A stretch of 37,282 nucleotides of DNA from the IMG/VR virus record IMGVR_UViG_3300045912_000186, positions 1 through 37,282 of that record. One strand, written 5' to 3'. The stretch is from a virus. Positions 8,209-16,304 of this stretch are shown here, piece after piece (within the stretch, counting starts at the first letter, position 1; each line of letters begins with the position of its first letter). A model generated the notes under the pieces. That model made no database searches, was not told the DNA's origin, and saw only the letters and a list, made by a program, of their open reading frames with translations. Made by a program: the position numbers and the translations under genes.

Positions 8209-8405
8209 CGCAGACGCGACAGCAGCACGTCGGCCGGGATCCCCGAGAGAATCTCGCCGGCCTCGGCGAGGCCGCGAGCTCGGTCGAGTTCGCCGACCCG
8301 CAACGCAACCCTGGCTGCGTGCATCACCTCGCCGAACAGCATCGCCGACACCTCGCCGCGCTCGGCCCGTGTCGTGGTAGTGGTGGTGGTCTGTGTGTTG
8401 AGCAT
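8205..8405 (-). CDS. Small protein of unknown function on the minus strand
   Basis: A 66-residue frame starting MLNTQ followed by seven Thr, then a helical Ala, Arg, Glu, Leu-rich body (EVMHAARVALRVGELDRARG and LAEAGEILSGIPADVLLSRL). On its own strand the ATG has GAGGTGGGC directly upstream, a fair ribosome site. It ends tail-to-tail with the holin gene, the two TAG stops sharing one CTAG. It is one of only two likely minus-strand genes. Its start faces the first early gene, so the 115-bp gap would be a divergent control region. I do not recognise a family; a small regulator is possible but unproven. Confidence 0.5.
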   Translation of the reverse strand: MLNTQTTTTTTTRAERGEVSAMLFGEVMHAARVALRVGELDRARGLAEAGEILSGIPADVLLSRLR

Positions 8406-8431
8406 GCCCACCTCATCGGCGCAGTCTCGCA

Positions 8432-8448
8432 GGTTCTTTAGTAGAACC
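8432..8448. promoter_or_regulatory. Inverted repeat, candidate operator in the divergent gap
   Basis: GGTTCT and AGAACC are 6-bp inverted arms around a 5-nt spacer. The repeat lies between the minus-strand start (8405) and the early-gene start (8521), just upstream of a candidate -35 element. The spacing fits a dimeric repressor or activator site. No binding protein is identified. Confidence 0.4.
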
Positions 8449-8449
8449 C

Positions 8450-8479
8450 TTGAGGAACCCAGCGGGCGCGGTGTACGGT
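8450..8479 (+). promoter_or_regulatory. Candidate early promoter
   Basis: TTGAGG (8450-8455) and TACGGT (8474-8479) are separated by 18 bp, a plausible sigma-70 type arrangement upstream of the first early gene (ATG 8521). The resulting leader of about 35 nt includes an SD-like AGGAAGG (8507-8513). The -35 and -10 match consensus only in part. Confidence 0.45.
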
Positions 8480-8520
8480 CCGTGCCCTGACCACGACGCC
8501 CAGCAGGAAGGCGCACCAAC

Positions 8521-8793
8521 ATGACGGACCCGCTCGAACAGCTCCTCGCCGACCTCGCGCGCACCTCCGACCCGCGCGAGCGGCTCCGCCGTATCGCAGA
8601 GGCCCGCGTCGACGTCACCGAGATCGAGCACCGGTACGTGATGCTGCGCCGCTCGGCGATCGTCGAGGCCAGGAGCGGCCAACCCCGGCTCAAGTGGCGC
8701 GAGATCGGAGAGATCTTCGGAGTCTCCCCGCAGCGCGCCGAGGCCATGTCGCGACACGAGATCCGAACACAACCCGAAAGGACAGACCAGTGA
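8521..8793 (+). CDS. Helix-turn-helix DNA-binding protein, sigma region 4-like
   Basis: A 90-residue protein. The segment LRRSAIVEARSGQPRLKWREIGEIFGVSPQRAEAM (about residues 42-77) has the spacing of a helix-turn-helix of the sigma-70 region 4 type, in which 'WxEIGxxxGVSxQRA' forms the turn and recognition helix. Small proteins like this are common in actinophage early regions. As the first gene behind a candidate promoter and inverted repeat it may regulate the early operon; that is inference. It has a good ribosome site (AGGAAGG) and overlaps the next gene by 4 bp. Confidence 0.65.
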   Translation: MTDPLEQLLADLARTSDPRERLRRIAEARVDVTEIEHRYVMLRRSAIVEARSGQPRLKWREIGEIFGVSPQRAEAMSRHEIRTQPERTDQ

Positions 8794-9830
8794 CCGAGCA
8801 CACCGAACCGACTACGGAGGTCGAGGACCAGCCGGCACTCCCGACGCTCGAGCTTCCCGACTACCACGGACGGAACCCCGTCGCCATGCGAACCGCTCTC
8901 TCCGGTGCTGGAAACCGTGTCACCCGACCTCATGGGATCGGGGACCGCGTCGTGCTCGTGATCGAGACCCGAGTGAAGAAAGCCGGCCACGAGGACACCG
9001 ACGACGGTCTGGTCTACGTCGAGTCCCACAAGGTTGTCGACCTCTTCGAGCTCGACCGAGACCCCGGAGCCCGTCTCCTCTCTCACCTCCGCTCGCAGTA
9101 CCGGCAAGCGAAAGACGCCGCCGCCGGCCGCGTGCCGATCCCCGAGCTCGGCGACGAGGGATGGACCGACGCGAACGGGGTCGTCCTGACCGCTCAGGAG
9201 CTCGCCGAGCGTCGAGGGGATCCGGTGGCTCTCCTCGGAGCCGACGACCAGACGCCGGCCGTCGTGGTCTACGACAACGGAGAACGAGCCCTCTGGCCCG
9301 ACGAGTACGCTCGCGGCTTCCCCCGCCCACACGCCGGCGACCAGCACGACGCCGGCACCGTCGTCGAGCTCCTCCACCACGAGACCGGCGAGACCCTTGA
9401 GGACCTCCGTCGCGCCGCCGCCGAGGTCCGCAAGCTCGAAGAGGAGATCGCCAACCTCACCTCCGACGCCGAGCCCGACGACGTCGACCCGTTCGACGAC
9501 GAGGTGGAGTCCTACGCTCAACCGGACGACGCGCCCACCGACTACGACGACGTCGACCCGTTCGACATGCCCGACCAAGCTCCGCAACCGCCGGCGCTTC
9601 CCGGCGAGGAAAAGCTCTTGAGGCGACTCCCGACCTCCGCCGACTTCGCGTTCGTCGACACGACGGTTCCGCTCCTCGTCGCGAGGATCTCCGAGATCGT
9701 CGACGTCGGCCACCTCCGCCGGCTCGTCGAGGCGGAGAAGCAGGGACGGGGTCGAGGCCTCGCGGCCCGAAAGGGAGCCCTGGACGCCCTCTACAACCGG
9801 CTGGCCGAGCTGGGAGAGGTGAGGTCCTGA
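8790..9830 (+). CDS. Conserved-looking early protein of unknown function
   Basis: A 346-residue protein starting at GTG 8790 (GTGA overlap, with GAAAGGA 8776-8782 as ribosome site). Residues about 20-90 look like a compact beta domain (GIGDRVVLVIETRVKK, GLVYVESHKVVDLFELD). The middle has an acidic linker with two DVDPFD motifs (about residues 229-260), and the C-terminus is helical and basic. It sits directly before the exonuclease and the annealing protein, so a role in DNA recombination, such as a partner or regulator, is reasonable but unproven. The duplicated DVDPFD could be a docking motif for a DNA-associated protein. I do not recognise a family. Confidence 0.7.
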   Translation: MTEHTEPTTEVEDQPALPTLELPDYHGRNPVAMRTALSGAGNRVTRPHGIGDRVVLVIETRVKKAGHEDTDDGLVYVESHKVVDLFELDRDPGARLLSHLRSQYRQAKDAAAGRVPIPELGDEGWTDANGVVLTAQELAERRGDPVALLGADDQTPAVVVYDNGERALWPDEYARGFPRPHAGDQHDAGTVVELLHHETGETLEDLRRAAAEVRKLEEEIANLTSDAEPDDVDPFDDEVESYAQPDDAPTDYDDVDPFDMPDQAPQPPALPGEEKLLRRLPTSADFAFVDTTVPLLVARISEIVDVGHLRRLVEAEKQGRGRGLAARKGALDALYNRLAELGEVRS

Positions 9831-10765
9831 TGGCCCGCAAGGCTGCGCCGCCGACCCGGATCCAGAAGAGCGGGAACGGCCACACGTACTACCTCGACGG
9901 GGAGTGGTGCCCGGGAGTGACCACGATCCTCTCGAACGGGATACCCAAGCCCGGCCTCGTCGGATGGGCCTCGAAGGTTCCGGCCGAGTTCGTCGCCGAC
10001 CGGCTCACCGTCGCCAAGACCGCCGACGGCCGGACGAGGATCGTCGCCGACGACCTCGTCGAGGACCTTCGGAGGTGGCAGGAGTCGCGCACCGGAGGGA
10101 AGGTCGTCAAGTGGTCCGACTCGACACCGCTTCCGCGAGCGGCTCTTGCCGACGCACTGGCGAACGTCCGGTTCCTCGACCTCGGCGAGGCTGCGGCGAA
10201 GGGGACCGACGTCCACAACATCGCCGAGGCTCTCGCCCGCGGCGAAGAGGTCGAGGTCTCCGAGGCGCTCCGAGGCCACGTCGACGCCTACGTCCGGTTC
10301 CTCGACGAGTGGGAACCGGCGAACGCCCGGCTCGAGCTGGTGGGGATCAACCGCCGATGGCGCTACATGGGGAAGATGGACCTCCTCGCCGAGTTCCCCG
10401 GGAAGGTGTGGAGCTCCGGCCCGTGGGCAGGCCGGCCCGTCGGCCGAGGCCTCCTCGATATCAAGACCTCCCGCTCCGGAATCTTCGCCGAGGTCGCCCT
10501 GCAGCTACAGGCGTACCGGTTCTTCGAGACGATCCTCGGTCCCGACGGAGAGGAGCCCATGCCCGCCGTGGACTTCGTTGCAGCGGTCCACGTTCGCGCC
10601 GACGGCTACGACGTCATCCCGTTCGACGTCACCGGAGACCCACGGACCGACGCCGCCTACCGGACGTTCCTCTACGCGAAGCAGGTCGGGGAGTGGCTCG
10701 ACTGGAAGAGCGGAGGCGCGGCGACTGTGAAGCTCGACGCCGCGGAACCGCCGACGGAGGGATGA
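9830..10765 (+). CDS. PD-(D/E)XK exonuclease, Cas4/RecB-like
   Basis: A 311-residue nuclease. Core motifs are in order: GTDVH (H129), GKMDLLAE (D184), GLLDIKTSRSG (D210 and K212), then LQLQAYRFFE (Q227, Y229). These match the Cas4-like branch of the PD-(D/E)XK fold, which resects double-stranded DNA with metal ions. The neighbouring RecT-like protein at 11097 would anneal the strand it exposes, giving a phage recombination pair like RecE/RecT or lambda Exo/Beta. No four-Cys iron-sulfur set typical of full Cas4 is seen. The ATG overlaps the upstream stop by one base (TGATG). Confidence 0.87.
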   Translation: MARKAAPPTRIQKSGNGHTYYLDGEWCPGVTTILSNGIPKPGLVGWASKVPAEFVADRLTVAKTADGRTRIVADDLVEDLRRWQESRTGGKVVKWSDSTPLPRAALADALANVRFLDLGEAAAKGTDVHNIAEALARGEEVEVSEALRGHVDAYVRFLDEWEPANARLELVGINRRWRYMGKMDLLAEFPGKVWSSGPWAGRPVGRGLLDIKTSRSGIFAEVALQLQAYRFFETILGPDGEEPMPAVDFVAAVHVRADGYDVIPFDVTGDPRTDAAYRTFLYAKQVGEWLDWKSGGAATVKLDAAEPPTEG

Positions 10766-11100
10766 TGGAACACAAGCCGATCACGCGCCAGCGGTCCCCG
10801 TGGACCCAGGCCAGCTCGCCGATTCCCGGAGTCATCGCCTACTACCGGCGCGTCAGCGACGGGACGCTCCGGGCCCTCGTCGCGAACGAGCCGGCCGGAT
10901 GGCACCTCTCGATCTCGTTCGTCGACCACCGCGGCAGAGCCTCCCAGTACCCGCAATGGGACGAGATCTTCCACGCCCGCCGGCACCTCCTCCCGGCCGA
11001 CCTCGCGTTCGTGATGCACCTCCCAACCGACCACGAGTACGTCGCCGTTCACGACTCAACATTCCACCTCCACCAGCACCCCGAAAGGCCCCGACCATGA
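10762..11100 (+). CDS. Small protein resembling DUF7694
   Basis: A 112-residue protein. The body WHLSISFVDHRGRASQYPQWDEIFHARRHLLPADLAFVMHLP followed by EYVAVHDSTFHLHQHPE has the layout of the DUF7694 family, in which a 'HxS...PxWDEI...R..LLP' segment precedes 'Y.N.H...FHL'. Function is unknown. The double ATG at 10762/10765 allows either start; 10762 gives the ATGA overlap usual in this genome. Its place between the exonuclease and the annealing protein suggests a role in the same recombination step. Confidence 0.7.
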   Translation: MMEHKPITRQRSPWTQASSPIPGVIAYYRRVSDGTLRALVANEPAGWHLSISFVDHRGRASQYPQWDEIFHARRHLLPADLAFVMHLPTDHEYVAVHDSTFHLHQHPERPRP

Positions 11101-12407
11101 GTACCAACATCGTCCCGTTCCAACCTCCCCGGAGCTCGTCGAGCTCCCTCGAACTAGCGCCCGAGGCGTGGAAGCTCGCGAGCCGGGTAGCCGATACCGA
11201 CTTCGTCCCGAAGGCGCTCCGAGGGAAGCCCGAGGCCGTCCTCGCGTGCATCCTCGCCGGCCACGAGGCCGGAATCTCCCCGATGCAGTCCCTCGCGAAG
11301 ATTCACGTCGTCGACGGACGCCCAGCGATGGCAGCGGAGCTCATGCGCGGGCTCGTCCTCCGAGCTGGTCACGAGATCTGGATCGAGGAGAGCACGTCGA
11401 CCCGTGTCATCGTCGCCGGACAGCGCGCCGGGTCCGAGCGCGTGTCGCGTGTCGCGTGGACGATGGACGACGCGAAGCGCGCCGGCCTCGCCGGCAAGAA
11501 CAACTGGCGCAGCTACCCCCGCGCGATGCTCCTCGCCCGAGCGACGGCCGAGCTCTGCCGCGCGCTCTTCCCCGACGTCCTCGCCGGGATCTCACACACC
11601 ATTGAGGAGCTCGCCGACGGAGACGACGTCGACCGCCCGCTCGAACCCGAGGACGCCGGCGAGGCGACGATCGCTCCGCCGACCACGAAGGCCCGGGCCC
11701 GGCGCGCGGCGACGGCTCCCGGCGCAGCCCCGGCGATGGAGCCCGAGGTCGTCGACCGGCCACGAGGTGACGTCCCCGGTCTCCCCGGCGAGGACGACAT
11801 CATCGAGGCCGAGGTCGTCGACCCCGAGGAGGTCGAACCCGCGCACGAGCTCGACGAGCCGGAGGCCGAGCCCGTTGAGGAGATCGAGCAGGAGTGGGAC
11901 ACCGAGGAGTGGGACGGAGATCCGGACCCGCCGAACGAGGTCGACCCCGGCCCCCGGTACTCCGGCCCGCAGATCATCGCGATCAAACTCGCCGCGCACG
12001 GAGTCCACGAGCGGCCCGACCGGCTCCGAGCGATCTCGGCGCTCCTCGAGCGGGAGGTGACGTCCTCGAAGGACCTCACCGCCGACGAGGTCTCCGCCGT
12101 GATCCGAGCCCTCGACGAGCTCCCGGAGGGGATGATGCTCCTCGCCGGCCAGGCCGAGCCCGAGCCGGCCCCCGAGCCCGCTCCGCCGAGACGAACGACC
12201 GCGGTCACGCCGCCGGAGGAGTGGACCGGCGACCGTTGGCGCGAGTTCCTCCGTCAGCGGAAGGCGAAGGTGGCGCAGGTCCTCAAAGAGGCGCAGCGGA
12301 TCGGAGCGGAGCAGTCCCCGCCCGTCACCGTCGCGACGCTCGACGACCTCGCCGGCTCCGGTATCTGTTCGGACCTCGTCGGATGGATCGAGGAGAGCTC
12401 GTCGTGA
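11097..12407 (+). CDS. RecT-like single-strand annealing protein
   Basis: A 436-residue protein. Residues about 20-180 carry the RecT-type core: GKPEAVLACILAGHEAGISP, then MQSLAKIHVVDGRPAMAAEL, RVAWTMDDAKRAGL, and KNNWRSYPRAMLLARATAEL. Proteins of this family coat single strands and anneal complementary ones. A long acidic linker (about 190-290) leads to a helical C-terminal domain with EREVTSSKDLTADEVSAVI, a segment also seen in other actinophage annealing proteins. It follows the Cas4-like exonuclease, so the pair probably repairs or circularises phage DNA. The ATG at 11097 has CCGAAAGG 7 nt upstream of the ATG. Confidence 0.85.
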   Translation: MSTNIVPFQPPRSSSSSLELAPEAWKLASRVADTDFVPKALRGKPEAVLACILAGHEAGISPMQSLAKIHVVDGRPAMAAELMRGLVLRAGHEIWIEESTSTRVIVAGQRAGSERVSRVAWTMDDAKRAGLAGKNNWRSYPRAMLLARATAELCRALFPDVLAGISHTIEELADGDDVDRPLEPEDAGEATIAPPTTKARARRAATAPGAAPAMEPEVVDRPRGDVPGLPGEDDIIEAEVVDPEEVEPAHELDEPEAEPVEEIEQEWDTEEWDGDPDPPNEVDPGPRYSGPQIIAIKLAAHGVHERPDRLRAISALLEREVTSSKDLTADEVSAVIRALDELPEGMMLLAGQAEPEPAPEPAPPRRTTAVTPPEEWTGDRWREFLRQRKAKVAQVLKEAQRIGAEQSPPVTVATLDDLAGSGICSDLVGWIEESSS

Positions 12408-12628
12408 TGTTCCTCCGACCCGAGGCCCACCGCTACAGCGGAGGCCGGCCGGAGATCTCCGTCGACCTCGACGACGACCACGGGACGACCGTCGTCCTCA
12501 CGATCGAAGCCGGCCCCGGCGAGACGTTCGACGACCGGGATCTCTGGCGCTCCCTCACGCCGACCGAGGCCCGGGAGCTCGCCGCGATGCTCTGGCACCA
12601 GGCCGACGCCGCGGAGCGGTACTCGTGA
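12407..12628 (+). CDS. Small early protein of unknown function
   Basis: A 73-residue protein. The first half is beta-like (GRPEISVDLDDDHGTTVVLT). The second half ends in a helix with TPTEARELAAMLWHQADAAE, a pattern common in short actinophage proteins. Start choice is ATG 12407 (TGATG overlap); GTG 12404 is in frame and equally possible. Tight packing between annealing protein and resolvase supports translation. No known family is recognised. Confidence 0.6.
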   Translation: MFLRPEAHRYSGGRPEISVDLDDDHGTTVVLTIEAGPGETFDDRDLWRSLTPTEARELAAMLWHQADAAERYS

Positions 12629-13131
12629 GGATCGCCGGCCTCGACCTCTCGACGTCCCGTATCGGCTACGCAGCCCCCGAGGGAGGCCTCCACAGCCTCT
12701 CGGCGAGAGCGAAGGCCGACGACGTGCCTCGCCGGCTCTACGAGCTCCTGACCGGCCTCGAGCGGCTCCTCCGGCTCTACCCACCGCTCCCCGACCTCGT
12801 CGCCGTCGAGGGGTACTCCCTCGCGTCGCCCGGGAGGATCTCCCTCGTCCGGCTCGGCGAGCTCGGAGGCGCGGTCCGGCTCCGGCTCTTCGAGCTCGAC
12901 GTCCCCTACGTCGAGATCCCCCCGAGCTCCGTCAAGCGACACGCGACCGGAGCAGGGAACGCCGACAAGTACCGGATGACGGCCCGAGCGATCGAGCTCG
13001 GAGCCCGTGGATCCGTGAACGACGACGAGGCCGACGCGTTCCTCCTCCGCCGGATGGCGCGGCAGGCCCACGGCCTCGAGACCGCCGAGCTCGATCACGA
13101 GCGCGACGCGATCGCGAACCTCTCGTGGTGA
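12625..13131 (+). CDS. RuvC-like Holliday junction resolvase
   Basis: A 168-residue nuclease of the RNase H-like fold. Acidic catalytic residues are visible: D7 (AGLDLSTSRIGYA), E62 (VAVEGYSLASPG), and D133/D134/D137 (VNDDEADAFLLR). The segment SSVKRHATGAGNADK (about 101-115) is the basic junction-binding motif typical of RuvC. It would cut four-way junctions made by the recombination pair or branched DNA before packaging. The start is GTG 12625 (GTGA overlap), and the 3' end overlaps the methyltransferase by 4 bp. Confidence 0.88.
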   Translation: MRIAGLDLSTSRIGYAAPEGGLHSLSARAKADDVPRRLYELLTGLERLLRLYPPLPDLVAVEGYSLASPGRISLVRLGELGGAVRLRLFELDVPYVEIPPSSVKRHATGAGNADKYRMTARAIELGARGSVNDDEADAFLLRRMARQAHGLETAELDHERDAIANLSW

Positions 13132-13847
13132 TCCCGATCTACCGCTCGGAGCTCGCCGAGGTCTACGCCGGCGACGCCCTCGACGTCCTCCCCGAGCTCG
13201 CGACCGAGTCCGTCGACCTCGTGATCGCCGACCCGCCCTACGGGGTCGAGTGGCGCTCGAACCGTCGCGCCGAGACCTTCGAGGAGCTCCTCAACGACGC
13301 GCCGGCCGACCGGGAGGGGATCCGGAAGGTCCTCGCCGAGGCCGTCCGGCTCGTCGGCCAGCACCGGCACCTCTACGTGTTCGGCCCCGACGACGTCCTC
13401 GCCGGCCTCCTCGTGAGCGAACGAGCCGAGCTCGTGTGGGACAAGGCCCGGCCCGGGATGGGGGACCTCTCGGCCCCGTGGGGACCCGCGCACGAGCTCC
13501 TCTCGTTCGCCGTCTCGAAGCACCGGCACGCCGGCAAGCGCGACGCCCCAGCCCTCCCCGTTCGGATGCGGAAGGGATCGGTCCTCCGATTCACGCCGCC
13601 GACCGGCCGGAACGTCCGACACCCCTCCGAGAAGCCCGTGGCGCTCCTCCGGGAGCTCGTCGAGTCGAGCACCCGCGCCGGCGAGCTCGTCCTCGACCCG
13701 TTCGCCGGAGTCGGCTCGACCGGGGTCGCCGCGATCCTCGCCGGCCGGAGGACGATCCTCGTCGAGCTCGACGACCGGTACGCCCGGATCGCCGTCCAGC
13801 GGATCCAGGACGCCGAGAAGCTCGCACGCGACGCCGCGAACGTGTGA
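13128..13847 (+). CDS. Site-specific DNA methyltransferase (adenine-type, DPPY)
   Basis: A 239-residue N6/N4 methyltransferase. The catalytic motif DPPYGVEWR is near residues 35-43 and the AdoMet-binding motif DPFAGVGSTG near residue 196. This order, catalytic motif first, marks the beta group. DPPY is commonly found in adenine-N6 enzymes, although N4-cytosine activity cannot be excluded. The target recognition part lies between (about 60-165). No restriction enzyme lies beside it, so it probably protects phage DNA from host restriction or marks it. GTG 13128 gives the usual 4-bp overlap; GTG 13125 is also possible. Confidence 0.87.
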   Translation: MIPIYRSELAEVYAGDALDVLPELATESVDLVIADPPYGVEWRSNRRAETFEELLNDAPADREGIRKVLAEAVRLVGQHRHLYVFGPDDVLAGLLVSERAELVWDKARPGMGDLSAPWGPAHELLSFAVSKHRHAGKRDAPALPVRMRKGSVLRFTPPTGRNVRHPSEKPVALLRELVESSTRAGELVLDPFAGVGSTGVAAILAGRRTILVELDDRYARIAVQRIQDAEKLARDAANV

Positions 13848-13857
13848 CCCTCGTCCG

Positions 13858-14052
13858 ATGATCTCCGTCTCTCTGCCCCTCGTGATCGGCGCGGTCGCCG
13901 CGGTGTACGCCGTGGCGCTCGTGTTCGTCGTGGCGCTCTGCCGCGCCGCCGCGCCGCCGTGGTGGGAGAGGACAGCGGAGGAGATCTCCGACCTCCCGGA
14001 GGCCGACCCCGAGGATCCCCGGGGTCGGCCGTCACAGGACGGTCGGACATGA
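13858..14052 (+). CDS. Small single-pass membrane protein
   Basis: A 64-residue protein with one long N-terminal hydrophobic segment (LVIGAVAAVYAVALVFVVAL, about residues 8-27) and then an acidic, proline-containing tail (EEISDLPEADPEDPRGRP). It lies between a methyltransferase and the helicase and overlaps the helicase start by 4 bp (ATGA). No family is recognised. An inner-membrane peptide in a replication operon could affect the host envelope or superinfection; this is only a suggestion. Confidence 0.6.
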   Translation: MISVSLPLVIGAVAAVYAVALVFVVALCRAAAPPWWERTAEEISDLPEADPEDPRGRPSQDGRT

Positions 14053-15692
14053 CGGACCACGACAGGAACCGACCGAGCGCGAATCGTAGCAACCGAGCCG
14101 GAGATCACCGAGTCCCCCCGCACAACCTCGACGCCGAGGAGAGCTCCATCGGAGCGGCCCTCCTCTCGATGAAGGCCGCGACCGACATCGTCGAGGCGCT
14201 CGAGGCCGGCGACTACTACAAGCCCGCCCACCAGCACATCTTCCACGCCGTCCGCTCGATCGTCGCCGCCGGCTCCCACGTCGACATCGTCACCGTAGGA
14301 GACGAGCTCCGCCGCGCCGGCCTCCTCGAAGAGATCGGAGGGAGTGAGTACCTCGCCGAGCTACAGAACGCGACGCCCTCGATCTCGAACGCCCACCGGT
14401 ACGCGAAGATCGTCCGCGACTGCGCGGTGCTCCGCCGGATGCTCTACGCCGCCGCGGACATCGCCGAGGCCGCGTACTCCCACGCCGACCCCGCCGAGGC
14501 CGTCGCCCGAGCTCAGGACGCCCTCGTCTCCCTCGCGCAGGTCGGGGACCCGTCGGCCGGCTCGACCCTCGACGTCGCCGACCTCGCCGCGCTCCTCGAG
14601 ACCGACCTCGAGCCGGAGTCCGGGACCTTCCTCACCCGCACCGACGGGACCTCCCTCCTCTACGCCGGCAAGATGCACGTCTTCCAAGCCGAGCCGAGCT
14701 CCGGGAAGTCGTGGATCTCCCTCCACGCCGTCCGCGAGGTCCTCGACATCGGCGGAGCAGCGATCTACCTCGACTTCGAGGACACCCCCGCCGGGATCCT
14801 CCGCCGGCTCCGCAACCTCGGCTGCAGTGTCGACGCGATGCGAGACCGGCTCGTCTACGCCCGACCCGTCGGCCGGTACGGAACGGCCGAGCGGCTACAG
14901 GTCGACCGGCTCCTCGACCGACTGAACCCCGACCTCGTGGTGATCGACGGAGTCGGAGAGTCCCTCTCCCGGAACGGCCTCTCGGAGGACAAGGCCGACG
15001 ACGTCCTCCGATGGTTCGACCTCTTCCCCCGCCCGATCGCCGAGACCGGCGCGGCCGTCCTGATGATCGACCACGTCGCGAAGGACCCCGAGCAGCGCGG
15101 CCGATGGGCCCGAGGCTCCGGAGCGAAGCTCGGCGCGGTCGACGGCGCGTCCTATCAGGTGAAGGTCCTCACCCCGTTCTCCCGGCACCGCTCCGGCGCG
15201 GTGAAGCTCGTCGTGGCGAAGGACCGGCCCGGCCAGTTCTCGATCGGCGAGACCGCCGCGATCGTCAAGATCGAACCGCACGCCGCCGGCGAACGCGTGG
15301 TGCTCACCGTCGAGCCCGACGGAGCAGACCTCGCGATCACCGACACACACAAGCCGACTCAGGTCATGGCGATGATCTCCGCCGAGATCGCCGGCGCGAA
15401 GGTCCCGCTCACCGCGAAGGCGCTCGAGGCGATCGTTCACGCGAAGCCGAGGACGATCCACGAGGCGCTCGCCCGACTGATCGCCGAAGGGTACGTCACG
15501 CAGTCCTCCGGCCGCGTGAAGAGCCTCCGGAACGTCCGCACGTACTACGGACCGTCGGCCCGCGAGGAACCGCCCGGCCTCGTCGAGGAGGAGCCTCCGC
15601 CGACCCTCTTCCCCGACGAGGCCGAGCCCGAGGAGAACCTCGAAGCTCGCCGCGCCTACCTCGACTCCATCATCCACGACCCCGAGTTCTAG
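14049..15692 (+). CDS. Replicative helicase chimera: DnaB N-domain plus RecA-like ATPase
   Basis: A 547-residue protein. Residues about 20-125 match the DnaB N-terminal domain (PPHNLDAEESSIGAALLS, ARFSE-like helices, LLEEIGGSEYLAELQNATPS). The ATPase part (about 195-400) has Walker A AEPSSGKS (214-221, K220), LDFED (241-245) and Walker B LVVID (296-300). It looks more like the compact RepA/AAA_25 hexameric ATPases than DnaB's own C-domain. A winged-helix-like segment (about 430-490, TAKALEAIVHAKPRTIHEALARL) follows. It would unwind phage DNA ahead of host polymerase. No primase or polymerase gene is present. Confidence 0.82.
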   Translation: MTDHDRNRPSANRSNRAGDHRVPPHNLDAEESSIGAALLSMKAATDIVEALEAGDYYKPAHQHIFHAVRSIVAAGSHVDIVTVGDELRRAGLLEEIGGSEYLAELQNATPSISNAHRYAKIVRDCAVLRRMLYAAADIAEAAYSHADPAEAVARAQDALVSLAQVGDPSAGSTLDVADLAALLETDLEPESGTFLTRTDGTSLLYAGKMHVFQAEPSSGKSWISLHAVREVLDIGGAAIYLDFEDTPAGILRRLRNLGCSVDAMRDRLVYARPVGRYGTAERLQVDRLLDRLNPDLVVIDGVGESLSRNGLSEDKADDVLRWFDLFPRPIAETGAAVLMIDHVAKDPEQRGRWARGSGAKLGAVDGASYQVKVLTPFSRHRSGAVKLVVAKDRPGQFSIGETAAIVKIEPHAAGERVVLTVEPDGADLAITDTHKPTQVMAMISAEIAGAKVPLTAKALEAIVHAKPRTIHEALARLIAEGYVTQSSGRVKSLRNVRTYYGPSAREEPPGLVEEEPPPTLFPDEAEPEENLEARRAYLDSIIHDPEF

Positions 15693-15701
15693 GAGACCCC
15701 G

Positions 15702-16304
15702 ATGCCGATCCACCCCGACAACCGCGACCGGTACCCCGCCGAGTGGCCCGAGATCTCGAAGAGGATCCGAACCGAGCGCGCCGGCGACCGGTGCGAGTGT
15801 CGCGGCCAGTGTGGACACGACCACCGGCTCGAGGCCGGCCCGACCTCCGGCGAGCGATGCACGGCCCGGAACCGGGAACCTCACCCCGTCACGACCTCGA
15901 CCGTCGTCCTCACCGTCGCCCACCTCGACCACACTCCGGAGAACGTCGACGAGGCGAACCTCCTCGCCCTCTGCCAGCGATGCCACCTCGCATACGACCG
16001 GGACCACCACGCCGCCGAACGAGCTCGACGCCGGAACCCCGTCGACCTCACGAGCTCGAGCCCGCTCGTCCTCGCCGGCGACTGCCGCGACGTCCTCCCG
16101 ACGCTCCCGACGGCCTCCGTCGACGCCGTCGTCACCTCGCCGCCCTACTTGAAGCAGCGCGCCTACGGACAGGACACCGCGCACGAGCTCGGCCTCGAGG
16201 AGACCGTCGCCGACTACGTCCGGAACCTGGTCGGGATCGAGCTCTACGCCGACCGGCCCGAGCTCCTCCACAAGGCCACAACCCGAAAGGACTCCCCGTC
16301 GTGA
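15702..16304 (+). CDS. HNH-type protein fused to a truncated methyltransferase
   Basis: A 200-residue protein. Residues 1-110 look like an HNH nuclease with zinc ligands (C31, C33, C37, the H74/H77 of AHLDH, and CQRCH at 91-95). Residues 121-177 read as the N-terminus of an N4-cytosine-type methyltransferase: LAGDCRDVLPTLPTASVDAV, then TSPPYLKQRAYG. After YVRNLV it jumps to GIELYADRPELL (178-189), which is how such enzymes end. The AdoMet motif FxGxG and target domain are missing, so the enzyme half cannot work alone. An in-frame internal deletion explains this best. SD GGAG is at 15691-15694. Confidence 0.72.
   Translation: MPIHPDNRDRYPAEWPEISKRIRTERAGDRCECRGQCGHDHRLEAGPTSGERCTARNREPHPVTTSTVVLTVAHLDHTPENVDEANLLALCQRCHLAYDRDHHAAERARRRNPVDLTSSSPLVLAGDCRDVLPTLPTASVDAVVTSPPYLKQRAYGQDTAHELGLEETVADYVRNLVGIELYADRPELLHKATTRKDSPS

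Noticed and set aside
8406-9713. Long minus-strand open frame upstream of the small minus gene
   Set aside because: Only the last 67 codons (8205-8405) have an ATG with a ribosome site and sensible composition. The rest mirrors the + strand early genes.
14895-16271. 458-codon minus-strand frame opposite the helicase and HNH genes
   Set aside because: Val/Gly/Arg/Asp-rich mirror of the + strand; helicase and HNH motifs on the + strand are unambiguous.
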